Position numbers and translations under genes: made by a program
Shown: positions 17,525 through 27,400 of the stretch, piece by piece
How positions within the stretch are numbered: the first letter of the stretch is position 1
How the letters are laid out: every line of letters starts with the position of its first letter
Source of the DNA: Chryseobacterium sp. KACC 21268
Lineage (GTDB): Bacteria; Bacteroidota; Bacteroidia; Flavobacteriales; Weeksellaceae
Assembly (NCBI GenBank): GCA_028736075.1
Contig: CP117875.1
Coordinates: 2,790,001 to 2,854,000 of the forward strand
Length of the DNA: 64,000 bases
Reading direction: 5' to 3'
The notes under the pieces: model-generated
Told to the model about the DNA's origin: nothing
Database searches by the model: none
What the model saw: the letters and a program-made list of their open reading frames with translations, nothing else

Positions 17525-18355
17525 ATGAGAAAAAAGATCACGCTTTTTATATTCATTATTCTTGTGCTGATTCTAATTGGCGCGCTGTCCTACACGGCTT
17601 TGCTTTCGGAATCTGACACTGAAAAAGGCATTAACAAAATCAGTTCAATCATTTTAAAATCAGAAACTTACAAAAGCGAAGACAAAAGAACCATCACGCA
17701 GTTGAAGCTTGATTACAAAGATTCAACTTACGCTTATCAGGAAAGATACATTATGAAACCTGGCGATGACGTTGGTTACGAGGCAAAATCCAAAGGCAAA
17801 TTCAAAATGGATCAGGACACTTTGATTTTGTATTCTGATATGCCTTCGAACGAATCCTTCACAGAGATTGATTTGACGGCCGAAGAAATCGCAAAGAACA
17901 AATTTTCCTACATCTTCCCGACCAATGAAAAAGTGAATCAAAATCAGGTCAAAATCTACTTTGATAATATTGCGGAGATTGATGAATACAAAGCTTTTAA
18001 CATTATTGATCATCAATTAAAACCTTTAAAAATAACCGAGCGGAAAAAGATGGAAGAGGATGGCTGGATTAAAACCAAAAACGATGATATCATCCTTTTG
18101 CATTATCTGAGGATCGAAAAACCTGCGAACAATCAGTTGCTAATCACAGGTTCGAGAGGCGAAAGTTTTCTTTTTGATTTTAATAAAATCCCTTACTCAT
18201 CTTTCCACTTTTTCACGAGAGCTTACTGGAGTTTTTCAGATTTTACAATGCTTAAGTTTCTTAAAACCGACAAGACTTTGAAGAGGATCATTAATCCAAA
18301 TGACAAGCGCTATGAATCAAGCGGTGCGTTGAACAGTGATTTCATCAAACAATAA
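17525..18355 (+). CDS. Signal-anchored protein, unknown function
   Basis: A 276-residue protein from the ATG at 17525. A GTG three codons earlier is open but less likely. One N-terminal membrane anchor (about 6-27) is followed by an extracytoplasmic domain rich in charged residues, with a conserved-looking W-I-K-T segment and ITGSRGESFLFDF. There is no cleavage site after the hydrophobic segment. The family is not recognised. Confidence 0.6.
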   Translation: MRKKITLFIFIILVLILIGALSYTALLSESDTEKGINKISSIILKSETYKSEDKRTITQLKLDYKDSTYAYQERYIMKPGDDVGYEAKSKGKFKMDQDTLILYSDMPSNESFTEIDLTAEEIAKNKFSYIFPTNEKVNQNQVKIYFDNIAEIDEYKAFNIIDHQLKPLKITERKKMEEDGWIKTKNDDIILLHYLRIEKPANNQLLITGSRGESFLFDFNKIPYSSFHFFTRAYWSFSDFTMLKFLKTDKTLKRIINPNDKRYESSGALNSDFIKQ

Positions 18356-18366
18356 AATTTGAATCG

Positions 18367-18924
18367 ATGAAAAAAATATTGTTTTTAGCTTTGATTATTC
18401 TGATGTTTTCCTGCGAAGAAAAGCAAGCGAAAACCATTGTCGCTCAACAAAACCAAACTATTCCAACTGAAGAATCCATCACAATTCGCGAGGAGGAGAA
18501 ATCAACTGGTGATTCTATAAAGGCGCCAAAACCTCAAGTCATCATTCCTGTCAAAATATCAGAAACACCAGATAAAATTATTAAATGTTTCCCACCAGAA
18601 TCCGTTGATTGCAAAGACAAAGGTGGCAATATGGAAAATGGTTTCGTAACGGAATGTCTTTATAAAAACCATACTCTCGAAAACGCTTACAACAAATTCC
18701 GTGAGATGAATATTTCCAATGACGATGGGAAATTTCTGGAAAAGAAAATGCCTACCGGTAAACACACAGCCGGTTTCAATGATAATCCGATTTCCGTTAC
18801 TTACACCTATCCGAAACAGCATATTTTGGAGGTTGAGATTTTGTTTCCTGGTGGCGTGACGATCATTAATTTTAAGAAAGAAAAAGATGATGTAAGAGTG
18901 AATGTAAACCATTCTCCGGATTAA
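18367..18924 (+). CDS. Small lipoprotein, unknown function
   Basis: A 185-residue protein with a lipoprotein signal peptide (lipobox LMFSC, lipidated C16). A low-complexity charged and threonine/proline-rich linker (about 17-70) is followed by a compact C-terminal domain that starts at KIIKCFPPESVDCKDKGG and includes two further cysteines. The end of the domain (ILEVEILFPGGVTIINF) is a run of beta strands. It is probably lipid-anchored in a membrane with the domain in the periplasm. The family is not recognised. Confidence 0.65.
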   Translation: MKKILFLALIILMFSCEEKQAKTIVAQQNQTIPTEESITIREEEKSTGDSIKAPKPQVIIPVKISETPDKIIKCFPPESVDCKDKGGNMENGFVTECLYKNHTLENAYNKFREMNISNDDGKFLEKKMPTGKHTAGFNDNPISVTYTYPKQHILEVEILFPGGVTIINFKKEKDDVRVNVNHSPD

Positions 18925-18940
18925 TTTAAAAACAATAATT

Positions 18941-19996
18941 ATGAAAAAATATTTGATGCTACTATTGTTCGCCAGTGCCTTTCTTTTCGCACAAAAACCG
19001 AACACCGACAAACGCTACAAAGAATTTGCTGGAAGATATGGCGGAAATGATGGAATCTGTCTTTTTGAAGATGGAAAATATATGTTGTACGGCTATGCAA
19101 CAGCAATTTTCGGAACTTACACTTTTGAGAAAGATTACATTAACTTCTATCCAGACCAACAGGAATTATTTATGATTTTCGGAAGTCAGAATCCGACGAT
19201 TGGAAATTCGGCACGACTGTACTTTTCAGGCTTTGAGCGCGATGAAAGTTTTGTGCAGTTGGACAGCGGAAAGACACAACCAGTCTTCAATGAGGATGCC
19301 AATTGTTTCGCTTCGCCATACGTTTATGAAATCAAAACTAAGCCTTCGCAAATCATTCTTTCAGGTTTGATTGATAACATTTGGCATCAAAGCAAATTTG
19401 ACATTCCAAAAGGCTACAACGATCTCGTCATCGTCCACAACAAACCAAGCAGATATGAAGAAAATTTCACGGGAATGGTGAAATCTGAAGGCAAGTCTAG
19501 AATCCTAAATATCTCAATGTTCGACAGAGATTTCAAGAAAAATGAAGAGGACAAAAACGACAACAACTGGAAAGAAATCCTCGCAATGAAAAACGAATAT
19601 TTCCAAGCTGAAAACAATATTAAAACCGGAGTCTTCTTCAACAAGCATTATCAAAATTTTCCAACACCTGAAAATTCAGCTTATACGTTTGACAAGAAAA
19701 CCAATCAGTTCATTAGCAAAAACGCCAAAGACAACGAAGCCCATTTCCGAAACGATCAATACAATGACAATCGTTATTTGAGAAAATATTTGAAAGTGGA
19801 AGGTCAAACCAATGTTGACAAAACTTTTAATAAAAACAGTATTTCGAATAAGAGTTTATTCTTCACGACTTGTGGCGAAGGTTCGGAAAAGTCTTATAAA
19901 TACAGTGGTTATGAAGAATACGAGAATAAATTTGAGCCTGAACAAAGACAACCAATAAAGACTTTAGCACCTGTGGCGCCAGCAAAGAAAGAGTGA
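18941..19996 (+). CDS. Exported 351-aa protein, unknown function; last of the cluster
   Basis: It has a signal peptide (MKKYLMLLLFASAFLFAQ). Residues about 25-75 form a unit reading EFAGRYGGNDGICLFEDGKY, typical of proteins that test for a fixed output format of a metabolite, but no defined family is recognised. The C-terminus is proline-rich (TLAPVAPAKKE). It lies 16 bases after the lipoprotein gene and is the last gene of the run; no clear terminator hairpin follows. Confidence 0.6.
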   Translation: MKKYLMLLLFASAFLFAQKPNTDKRYKEFAGRYGGNDGICLFEDGKYMLYGYATAIFGTYTFEKDYINFYPDQQELFMIFGSQNPTIGNSARLYFSGFERDESFVQLDSGKTQPVFNEDANCFASPYVYEIKTKPSQIILSGLIDNIWHQSKFDIPKGYNDLVIVHNKPSRYEENFTGMVKSEGKSRILNISMFDRDFKKNEEDKNDNNWKEILAMKNEYFQAENNIKTGVFFNKHYQNFPTPENSAYTFDKKTNQFISKNAKDNEAHFRNDQYNDNRYLRKYLKVEGQTNVDKTFNKNSISNKSLFFTTCGEGSEKSYKYSGYEEYENKFEPEQRQPIKTLAPVAPAKKE

Positions 19997-20160
19997 GATA
20001 TTGTAAAAGATTATAACACATTTGCCTCTTCGATAATCATCTATGTTCCATTATATCTTACGTCATTTTAACCCGTAAAATTTTATATCAAAAAATAGAC
20101 TCAGAAAAATCTAATTACACGATAATATCTTAGATCAAGATGAATTAGATTTCGCTCGAC

Positions 20161-20168
20161 TACATTTG
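20161..20168 (+). promoter_or_regulatory. -7 promoter box for the alpha/beta hydrolase gene
   Basis: TACATTTG is an exact TAnnTTTG match located 62 bases before the ATG. No convincing TTTG is seen at -33, so the confidence is moderate. Confidence 0.5.
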
Positions 20169-20230
20169 CTTTAGGATTAAGACAACAAAATCTTACAAGA
20201 AATTAATCACAAAACTAAAAAAAGTAAATT

Positions 20231-21052
20231 ATGAGCACACTAAAATTAAAAGACGGAACAGAGATTTTTTACAAAGACCAAGGTGAAGGACCAGTTTTGA
20301 TGTTTCACCACGGATGGCCTTTATCATCAGATGATTGGGATGCACAGGTCATTTTCTTCCTGCAAAGAGGTTACAGAGTAGTGACGCACGACAGAAGAGG
20401 TCACGGCCGTTCCAGCCAGGACATTTACAATCACACGATTGAACAATATGCTTCTGACGCAGCTGAACTGGTAGAATTCCTTGACCTGAAAGACGTGGTT
20501 CACATTGGTCACTCTACAGGTGGTGGCGAAGTAATCCGTTATGTTGCAAAATATGCCAATGGAAGAGCGAAGAAAGCGGTGTTAATCAGCGCTGTTCCGC
20601 CAATTATGGTGGCAAGTGATAATAATCCGGATGGTGTTCCGATGTCGGTCTTTGACGGAATCAGAGACCAAACTTTGAATAACAGAAGTCAGTTTTATAT
20701 TGATTTGACTGTCCCTTTCTACGGTTACAACAGAGAAGGTGCAGATGTGAAAGAAGGCGTACAAAGAAACTGGTGGAGACAAGGAATGATGGGCGGAATC
20801 GTTGCTCATTACGACGGAATCAAAGCGTTTTCTGAAACTGACCAGACCGAAGATTTGAAAGCGACCGAAATCCCTGTTTTGGTACTTCACGGTGAAGATG
20901 ACCAGATTGTCCCTTACCAAAATGCAGCTTTGAAATCAATCAAATTGTTGAAAAAAGGAACTTTAAAAACCTATCCCGGTTTCCCTCACGGAATGCCAAC
21001 TACGGAAGCTGCGACCATCAACAAAGATCTGCTGGAGTTTATTGAGGCTTAA
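20231..21052 (+). CDS. Alpha/beta hydrolase, non-heme chloroperoxidase/esterase type
   Basis: A 273-residue cytoplasmic protein, the usual length for the family. The oxyanion strand HHGWPLSSDDW (26-36), the nucleophile elbow GHSTGGG with S95, the acid D224 in HGEDDQIVP and H253 in FPHGMPT make the complete Ser-Asp-His triad of cofactor-free 'non-heme chloroperoxidases', which are esterases/perhydrolases. Enzymes of this group hydrolyse small esters and, with peracids, can halogenate in vitro; the natural substrate is unknown. It has its own promoter box and a terminator, so it is a single-gene unit. Confidence 0.9.
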   Translation: MSTLKLKDGTEIFYKDQGEGPVLMFHHGWPLSSDDWDAQVIFFLQRGYRVVTHDRRGHGRSSQDIYNHTIEQYASDAAELVEFLDLKDVVHIGHSTGGGEVIRYVAKYANGRAKKAVLISAVPPIMVASDNNPDGVPMSVFDGIRDQTLNNRSQFYIDLTVPFYGYNREGADVKEGVQRNWWRQGMMGGIVAHYDGIKAFSETDQTEDLKATEIPVLVLHGEDDQIVPYQNAALKSIKLLKKGTLKTYPGFPHGMPTTEAATINKDLLEFIEA

Positions 21053-21074
21053 GATAATTCATAATATAAAATTG

Positions 21075-21105
21075 AAGGATGAACCAACTGGTTTGTCCTT
21101 TTTTT
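21075..21105 (+). terminator. Rho-independent terminator of the hydrolase gene
   Basis: An 11-base stem (AAGGATGAACC against GGTTTGTCCTT, two G-T wobbles) with loop AACT runs straight into a T tract. It starts 23 bases after the stop. Confidence 0.85.
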
Positions 21106-21178
21106 GTTTTGCGACAAAAATAAATTATCATTTTGACATTAATAATGCTTAATTTGTACATTATAATTTGAAATTAAA

Positions 21179-22192
21179 ATGAGAACAAGTCTGATCACAT
21201 TCTTTTCTGTATTAATTGCCGGCAGTTATTTTGCCCAAACCAAAGATTCTTTAGCCGAAAAAATGCTGATTTATCAGTTACCAAATGGCGCTTGGGGAAA
21301 GCATCTGGTTGGCGGAACGAGTGTGAATTACGAAGTTGCGATTGATAAAAATTTATTGAAAAAGATAAAATCGACTGGCGATGATCACGCAACAATTGAC
21401 AATAATGCGACGACGAAAGAAATAAATGCACTTGTAAAAGCTTATAAAACAACTAAAAACCCAGCCTATCTTTCTGCTGCTGAAAAAGGAATCAATTATC
21501 TTTTGACGATGCAATATGAGAATGGTGGTTTCCCGCAATATTATCCTAACAAACAGATTTACCGCAAGCAAATTACCTATAATGACAATGCAATGATCAA
21601 TGCGTTGACTGTTTTATATAATATATCGGAAGGCAAAAATGATTTTGATTCTGTCAACTCTGAATTAAAATTAAAATCAAAAACCGCCCTCAAGAAAGGA
21701 ATTGAATGCATTCTGACAAATCAGGTTTTGCAGAACGGCATTCCTACAATCTGGGCAGATCAATATGATGAGATTACTTTGCAGCCAGCAAAAGCCAGAG
21801 CATTCGAACCAGTTTCGTTAGCAACCGGAGAATCCGTCGGCATTGTCCGATTTCTGATGATGCAGCCAGTAACTCCTGAAATTGAAAAATCAATTAAAAG
21901 TGCTGTGAAATGGTTTAAAGAAAATAAGATAGAAGGTTACAGTTACAAAGTTGTAAAACAAGATAAAATAACGGTCCGTGTATTAACTGAAGAAAAAGGT
22001 TCTGTTGTCTGGGCAAGATTTTATGATCTTAATACAAATAAACCAATTTTCGGTGATCGCGATGGCAGTGTTAAATATAATTACAACGAAATTTCGGAAG
22101 AAAGAAGAAACGGATACAGCTGGTACATTGGGTTTGCTGATAAATTGATTATTAAAGATTTTCCTAATTGGCTGACTTCTAACAAACTTTAA
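21179..22192 (+). CDS. pelA: Pectate lyase, polysaccharide lyase family 10
   Basis: A 337-residue protein with a signal peptide (about 1-19, ending SYFAQ). The family 10 motifs are all present in order: TIDNNATTKEI (72-82), NGGFPQYYPN (about 115-124), YNDNAM, a basic and aromatic WARFYDLNTNKPIFGDRDG and the closing RRNGYSWYIGFADKL. These enzymes cleave polygalacturonate by beta-elimination with calcium. It has no type IX secretion C-terminal domain, so periplasmic or outer-membrane-vesicle location is likely. It stands alone here, without a pectin locus around it. The TIGR02474 PelA family is the best fit. Confidence 0.9.
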   Translation: MRTSLITFFSVLIAGSYFAQTKDSLAEKMLIYQLPNGAWGKHLVGGTSVNYEVAIDKNLLKKIKSTGDDHATIDNNATTKEINALVKAYKTTKNPAYLSAAEKGINYLLTMQYENGGFPQYYPNKQIYRKQITYNDNAMINALTVLYNISEGKNDFDSVNSELKLKSKTALKKGIECILTNQVLQNGIPTIWADQYDEITLQPAKARAFEPVSLATGESVGIVRFLMMQPVTPEIEKSIKSAVKWFKENKIEGYSYKVVKQDKITVRVLTEEKGSVVWARFYDLNTNKPIFGDRDGSVKYNYNEISEERRNGYSWYIGFADKLIIKDFPNWLTSNKL

Positions 22193-22234
22193 GAATAGGC
22201 TTTTATTTTAATTAATGTTAAAAATAGAAATTTG

Positions 22235-22267
22235 TTTGGCAGTTAGTAACTTTTAATTGTAGTTTTG
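22235..22267 (+). promoter_or_regulatory. Promoter of the tetR gene
   Basis: TTTG (22235-22238), a spacer of 21 bases and TAGTTTTG (22260-22267) match the -33/-7 consensus of Bacteroidota. The operator-like palindrome starts at the very next base, so bound repressor would overlap the transcription start. The ATG lies 25 bases downstream. Confidence 0.75.
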
Positions 22268-22290
22268 CTAACGCTGTTAGAAAAATAAAA
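22268..22290. promoter_or_regulatory. Operator-like site 1 (tetR)
   Basis: CTAAC-gct-GTTAG is a perfect inverted repeat (22268-22280) next to the tetR -7 box. In the three related sites a further xTAAC half-site follows after five bases; here it is degenerate (TAAAA at 22286-22290). Autoregulation by TetR is inferred. Confidence 0.7.
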
Positions 22291-22292
22291 TA

Positions 22293-22889
22293 ATGGGCTT
22301 ACACGAACGTCGTCAAAGAGAAAAGGAATCTACACGCGCCAATATATTGGATGCGGCTTTTACTTTGGCTAAGACAGAAGGTTGGGCTTCACTTTCTATC
22401 CGTAAAATTGCCGATGCGATTGAGTACAGCGCACCTGTAGTTTATGATTATTTTGAAAACAAGGAAGCGATTTTGTATGAAATTTCTTTAAACGGTTTTC
22501 ACCAATTACACATCGAATTACTGAAAGCTCAGAAAAAACATTCGGAACCCGAAGATCAAATTACAGCAATTGTAGATGCTTACTGGAAGTTTGCTTTCAA
22601 AAATAAAGAATATTACCAACTGATGTTTGGACTTGGAATGCAATGCAGCGGAAAAGGAATGATGAAGGAAGAATTTTCCTCATTTCAGGATATGCTGTAT
22701 GAATGTACTTTGGAAATTATCAATAAAAAAGGATCAAATCCAGATAATGCCTGCCACTCTTCTCACGCTCTTTTTTCAGCCGTTCACGGTTTGATTTCTA
22801 TTATGATGATGAGAAATGCAGATATTCCTTCTACAATGAATAAAACGACGCTGGACGAAACTGTTTCTGCTTTTATAAAATCATTGTAA
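22293..22889 (+). CDS. TetR/AcrR family regulator of the adjacent RND pump
   Basis: A 198-residue protein. Residues about 12-64 form the TetR DNA-binding domain: TRANILDAAFTLAKTEGW, then LSIRKIADAIEYSAPVVYDY and FENKEAILYEI, with the helix-turn-helix and the conserved Y-x-Y-F. The C-terminal ligand domain is helical and contains several cysteines. It is followed after 298 bases by the RND pump genes on the same strand. The same palindrome stands at its own promoter and three times before the pump genes, so it very likely represses both and is released by a pump substrate. Confidence 0.9.
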   Translation: MGLHERRQREKESTRANILDAAFTLAKTEGWASLSIRKIADAIEYSAPVVYDYFENKEAILYEISLNGFHQLHIELLKAQKKHSEPEDQITAIVDAYWKFAFKNKEYYQLMFGLGMQCSGKGMMKEEFSSFQDMLYECTLEIINKKGSNPDNACHSSHALFSAVHGLISIMMMRNADIPSTMNKTTLDETVSAFIKSL

Positions 22890-22908
22890 TTTTTTTTTGG
22901 CTTTCAAA

Positions 22909-22931
22909 TTAACACCGTTAGGAAAATTAAC
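22909..22931. promoter_or_regulatory. Operator-like site 2 (efflux pump)
   Basis: TTAAC-acc-GTTAG-gaaaa-TTAAC: three half-sites in alternating orientation, with spacers of 3 and 5 bases. Confidence 0.7.
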
Positions 22932-22995
22932 ATTAAATTAATCTTAGACTTTTTAGGTCTTGAATATTTTCAGAAGTCAATTTTGTCATAAAACA

Positions 22996-23018
22996 TTAAC
23001 ACTGTTAGCTATACTAAC
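22996..23018. promoter_or_regulatory. Operator-like site 3 (efflux pump)
   Basis: TTAAC-act-GTTAG-ctata-CTAAC, with the same triple half-site layout as site 2 and an exact outer inverted repeat. Confidence 0.7.
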
Positions 23019-23113
23019 ATTTTTAAGTGAAATTTAAAATCAATATTAAAATAAATTATTATGGAAACTAAAATCTAAACACCACCGAATGTTATATTTT
23101 TTTGAACAAACTA

Positions 23114-23136
23114 TTAACACCGTTAGGAAAAATAAC
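23114..23136. promoter_or_regulatory. Operator-like site 4 (efflux pump)
   Basis: TTAAC-acc-GTTAG-gaaaa-ATAAC, 52 bases before the adaptor ATG. The pump promoter itself cannot be placed exactly: a T-rich run ending TTTG at 23101-23104 lies just before this site but is not a perfect TAnnTTTG. Confidence 0.7.
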
Positions 23137-23187
23137 TATAAAACTATTAAGAACATATCTAACTTAATCTAAAATTCAAACTTCAAA

Positions 23188-24348
23188 ATGAAAACTATCA
23201 CTAAAATAAAATTTATCGTACTTCTATCGAGTATCATACTTTTACAAAACTGCACGAAAGCGGCAGAAGGCGCAGGCGCACCACCTCCAGCTCCGGAATT
23301 GCCTGTCTATACTGTCATCACTTCAAATACATCAACATTTCAGGAATTCCCGACCGCATTAGAAGGAAAAAATAATGTGGAAATCAGATCTCAGGTTGAT
23401 GGTTATCTGGACAAAATTTATGTAGAAGAAGGTGCTTTCGTAAGAGCGGGACAGCCTTTATTCAAAATAGATTCCAGATCTTACGGCGAACAAGTGAATA
23501 TGGCAAGTGCCAATCTACAAGCTGCAAACGCCAACATTCAAAAAATGAAAGTGGAAGTTGACCGACTTACCACTTTGGTTGCTGAAAAAGTAGTTTCTGA
23601 CGTTCAGCTGAAAACGGCAAAAGCCAATTACGCAGTCGCAGTTGCCACGGCCGCACAGGCAAAAGCTTCTTTGAGCGGTTCGAGAATTACAAACGGATTT
23701 ACGACTATCACAGCGCCTGTCAGCGGTTATCTTGGAAGAATTCCTTACAAAAAAGGAAGCCTAATCTCAAGAACTGACGCTACTCCATTAGCTTTCGTAT
23801 CGGACATTAGCGAAATATACGCTTATTTCTCCATCAGCGAAATCGATTTTATTGCTTTTCAAAAGAAATACGTCGGCGCAACGCTTGAAGAAAAAATGAG
23901 AAATATGCCTTTGGTAGATTTAGTCATTGCTGATAACACGACTTATTCCGAAAAAGGAAAAATGAAAATGATCGACGGACAATTCGATAAAAGTACAGGT
24001 GCCATAACGGTTCGTGCAACTTTCCCGAATCCAAACGGAACTTTGAGAAGCGGAAATACAGGAAAAGTAAGAATGCCACAACTATTATCAAATGCCGTTG
24101 TAATTCCGCAAGAATCAACTTTCGAAATTCAGGATAAAACATACGTTTATGTTCTTGGAAAAGATAAAACCGTGACCAGCAAACCAATCACGATTTCAGG
24201 CAAAACTGAAAATTACTATTTCATCTCCGAAGGACTAAAAAAAGGCGATCAGATCGTTTACACCGGATTAGGAAGCTTGAAAGACGGCGCGCCAATCAAA
24301 CCAAAAATGATTTCTTCTGACAGCTTATTGACAGCAACGCCTCTGTAA
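23188..24348 (+). CDS. RND efflux pump periplasmic adaptor (membrane fusion lipoprotein)
   Basis: A 386-residue AcrA/MexA-type protein. It has a lipoprotein signal (lipobox LLQNC, lipidated C22), then a biotinyl-lipoyl half-motif around VEIRSQVDGYLDKIYVEEGAFV, a helical hairpin (about 105-150), the second lipoyl half FTTITAPVSGYLGRIPYKKG and beta-barrel and membrane-proximal domains. It links the inner-membrane RND transporter to the outer-membrane channel. It is the first gene of the tripartite set. Three operator-like repeats precede it. Confidence 0.95.
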   Translation: MKTITKIKFIVLLSSIILLQNCTKAAEGAGAPPPAPELPVYTVITSNTSTFQEFPTALEGKNNVEIRSQVDGYLDKIYVEEGAFVRAGQPLFKIDSRSYGEQVNMASANLQAANANIQKMKVEVDRLTTLVAEKVVSDVQLKTAKANYAVAVATAAQAKASLSGSRITNGFTTITAPVSGYLGRIPYKKGSLISRTDATPLAFVSDISEIYAYFSISEIDFIAFQKKYVGATLEEKMRNMPLVDLVIADNTTYSEKGKMKMIDGQFDKSTGAITVRATFPNPNGTLRSGNTGKVRMPQLLSNAVVIPQESTFEIQDKTYVYVLGKDKTVTSKPITISGKTENYYFISEGLKKGDQIVYTGLGSLKDGAPIKPKMISSDSLLTATPL

Positions 24349-24356
24349 ATTGCTAA

Positions 24357-24455
24357 TAGCTTTTGGCTTACTGCTAATGGCTATCAATTCAATACTTAAG
24401 ATTTAATTATTACTAATTTTTACAAATTGGTTTTAAAGCTAATTGCCAAAAGCTA
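24357..24455. repeat. Inverted repeat between adaptor and permease genes
   Basis: TAGCTTTTGGC (24357-24367) is mirrored by GCCAAAAGCTA (24445-24455), and both arms lie in GC-poor DNA made of 'gctaatggc' and 'ccgtaagcc' words. The pair could fold the 139-base gap into a hairpin and affect the ratio of adaptor to permease. It may simply be one of the widespread flavobacterial intergenic repeats. Confidence 0.55.
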
Positions 24456-24487
24456 TTTGCCGTAAGCCACTTAAAACTATACTTCTT

Positions 24488-27400
24488 ATGTTCAAAAAAT
24501 TCATAGAAAGACCGGTACTCTCAACGGTTATTTCGATCATCTTATTATTACTGGGATTGCTTTCGGTATTCCAATTGCCGATCACATTATTCCCAGACAT
24601 TGCGCCACCAAGCGTTCAGGTAACGGCATCATATCCTGGAGCTAACGCCGAAGTTGTCGCCCGTTCCGTAGCCAATCCAATTGAGGAAGCGGTAAACGGT
24701 GTGGAGAATATGACTTATATGACTTCGAATTCCAGTAACGATGGATCGATGACTTTGAGTATCTTTTTCAAACAGGGTTCAGATCCGGATAATGCGGCCG
24801 TAAACGTTCAGAACAGAGTTTCCAAAGCGATGAGTCAGCTTCCGCAAGAGGTTGTTCAAGCGGGAATTTCAACTCAGAAAGTTCAGAACAGTTTCATTAT
24901 GTTTATGGGAATCACGAGTGATGATCCTAAACAATACGACGAGCTTTTTCTTCAAAACTATATGAAGATCAATATCATTCCGCAGCTTCAGCGTATTCCC
25001 GGCGTTGCTCAGGCTCAGGTTTTCGGGTCTAAGGATTATTCGATGAGAATCTGGCTGAAACCAGATCGTTTGGCTGACAACAATCTCTCGCCTCAGGAAG
25101 TTTTGGCCGCGGTCAAAAACAGCAATCTTGAAGCTGCGCCTGGACGTTTCGGACAAGGAAGTACAGAAACTTACGAATACATTTTAAAGTATAAAGGGAA
25201 ATTAAACAAAAACGAAGATTACGAAAATATCGTCGTAAAGTCCAATAGCGATGGTTCTTTCCTAAGGTTGAAAGATGTTGCCAGAGTAGAATTCGGATCA
25301 TACAGCTATACCGCAGCAAACAGAGTTGATGGAAAGCCTGTTGCAGGTTTCGCAATCCTTCAAACTGCAGGATCTAACGCGAATGAAATCTTGACCGAAG
25401 TTGAAAGACAGGTTGAAGAATTCAAAACAACACTTCCAAAAGGGGTGAAACCGATCATTATGTACAACTCCAAAGACTTTTTGGATGCATCTATTCATCA
25501 GGTTGTTGAGACTTTGGTAATTGCATTTATCTTGGTTTTCATTGTGGTTTATATTTTCCTTCAGGATTTCAGATCGACTTTGATTCCCGCGATTGCGGTT
25601 CCGGTTGCGATTATCGGGACATTTTTCTTCCTGAATTTATTCGGATTCAGTATCAATATGTTGACGTTATTTGCCTTGGTTCTAGCGATTGGAATTGTCG
25701 TCGATGATGCGATTGTAGTTGTGGAGGCCGTCCATTCCAAGATGGAACATACGGGATTACCAGTTGATCAGGCCACCAGAGAATCGATGAGTGAGATATC
25801 GGGAGCGATTATTTCCATCACTTTGGTAATGTCAGCGGTGTTTATTCCGGTTGGATTTATGCAAGGACCGGCAGGTGTTTTCTACAGACAGTTTGCCTTC
25901 ACTTTAGCCATTGCGATTTTGATTTCGGCTATTAATGCATTGACTTTAAGTCCAGCTTTGTGTGCACTTTTACTGAATGATCCTCAGGGAGAACACGCCG
26001 ATCACCATCAAAAAACAGGTTTCGGATCCAGATTTTTCAACGCTTTTAATACCAGCTTTAATAATCTGACAAAAAAATATATTTACAGTCTTAAATTCTT
26101 AATCAAAAACAAATGGGTAAGTGTTGGCGGACTTGTATTGATCACGGCGATTACAATTTTATTGGTTAATAAAGCGCCATCAGGATTTATCCCGACAGAA
26201 GATCAAGGTTTCGTTTTGTATGCTGTGAACACGCCTCCGGGAAGCTCATTGGAAAGAACCAACAAAGCGACAAAACAAATTGATAAGATCATCGAGAAAG
26301 AAAATATAGCCAAATATCTTTGGGTTTCTGATGGATTAAATTTCATTAGTAATGCCAATGCATCGCCCTACTCTGCTGGTTTTATCAAGCTGAAAGATTA
26401 TGAAGATCGTGGCGAGGTGAAAGATCCGGATCAAATCGCAGCAGGATTGACAGGAAAAGTAGCGCAGGTAAAAGATGCGAGTGCTTTCTTCTTCAACTTC
26501 CCTACTGTACAGGGTTTTGGTAACGTTTCCGGTTTCGAATTTATGCTTCAGGATAAAACCAACGGTTCTTTTGAACAATTGGGAACTACGACTCAAGCTT
26601 TTATCGGGGAACTGATGAAACGTCCGGAAATTGCTTTTGCATTCACCACTTATGCGGCAGGAAATCCACAATACACCATTCAGGTAGATGCGGATAAAGC
26701 CAATCAGTTAGGCGTTTCTGTCAACGATTTGATGCAAACGATGCAGATTTATTACGGAAGTAGTTTCGTCTCAGATTTCAACAGATTTGGAAAATATTAC
26801 CGAGTAATGGCTCAAGCAGATATTCCTTACAGGACCGATGCAAACTCATTGGAAGGAATCTATGTAAAGAATAATCAAAGTGAAATGGTTCCGGTTAAAA
26901 CTTTAGTGACTTTGAAAAGATCTTTCGGACCAGAAACAGTTACAAGAAACAACTTGTTTAATGCGGTGACAATCAATGGAACGCCGAAACCCGGTTATAG
27001 TACAGGAGACGCAATCAAAGCGGTGGAAGAAACGGCAAAAAAATCATTACCAAGAGGTTACGGCTATGAATGGACAGGAATCACACGTGAAGAGAGACAA
27101 ACCGGCGGACAAACGGCTTTCATCTTTATGTTGAGTATTTTGTTTGTGTACTTCCTATTAGCAGCTCAATACGAAAGTTACATCTTGCCTTTCGCCATCA
27201 TTTTGACGATTCCTACAGGGATTTTCGGAGTTTATGCTTTTACAGGTTTGGCTGGAATTGATAATAATATTTATGTTCAGGTTGGATTGATTATGCTAGT
27301 CGGATTACTTGCGAAAAATGCGATTCTGATTGTCGAGTTTGCTGTTCAAAGAAGAAAAGCTGGCAGGACTTTAATCGAATCAGCTTTACAGGCTTCGAGA

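Noticed and set aside
23061-23078. Tiny ATG-GAA-ACT-AAA-ATC-TAA frame ahead of the efflux adaptor, a possible leader peptide
   Set aside because: Five codons with no biased residue content and no attenuator hairpin; control is better explained by the operator repeats.
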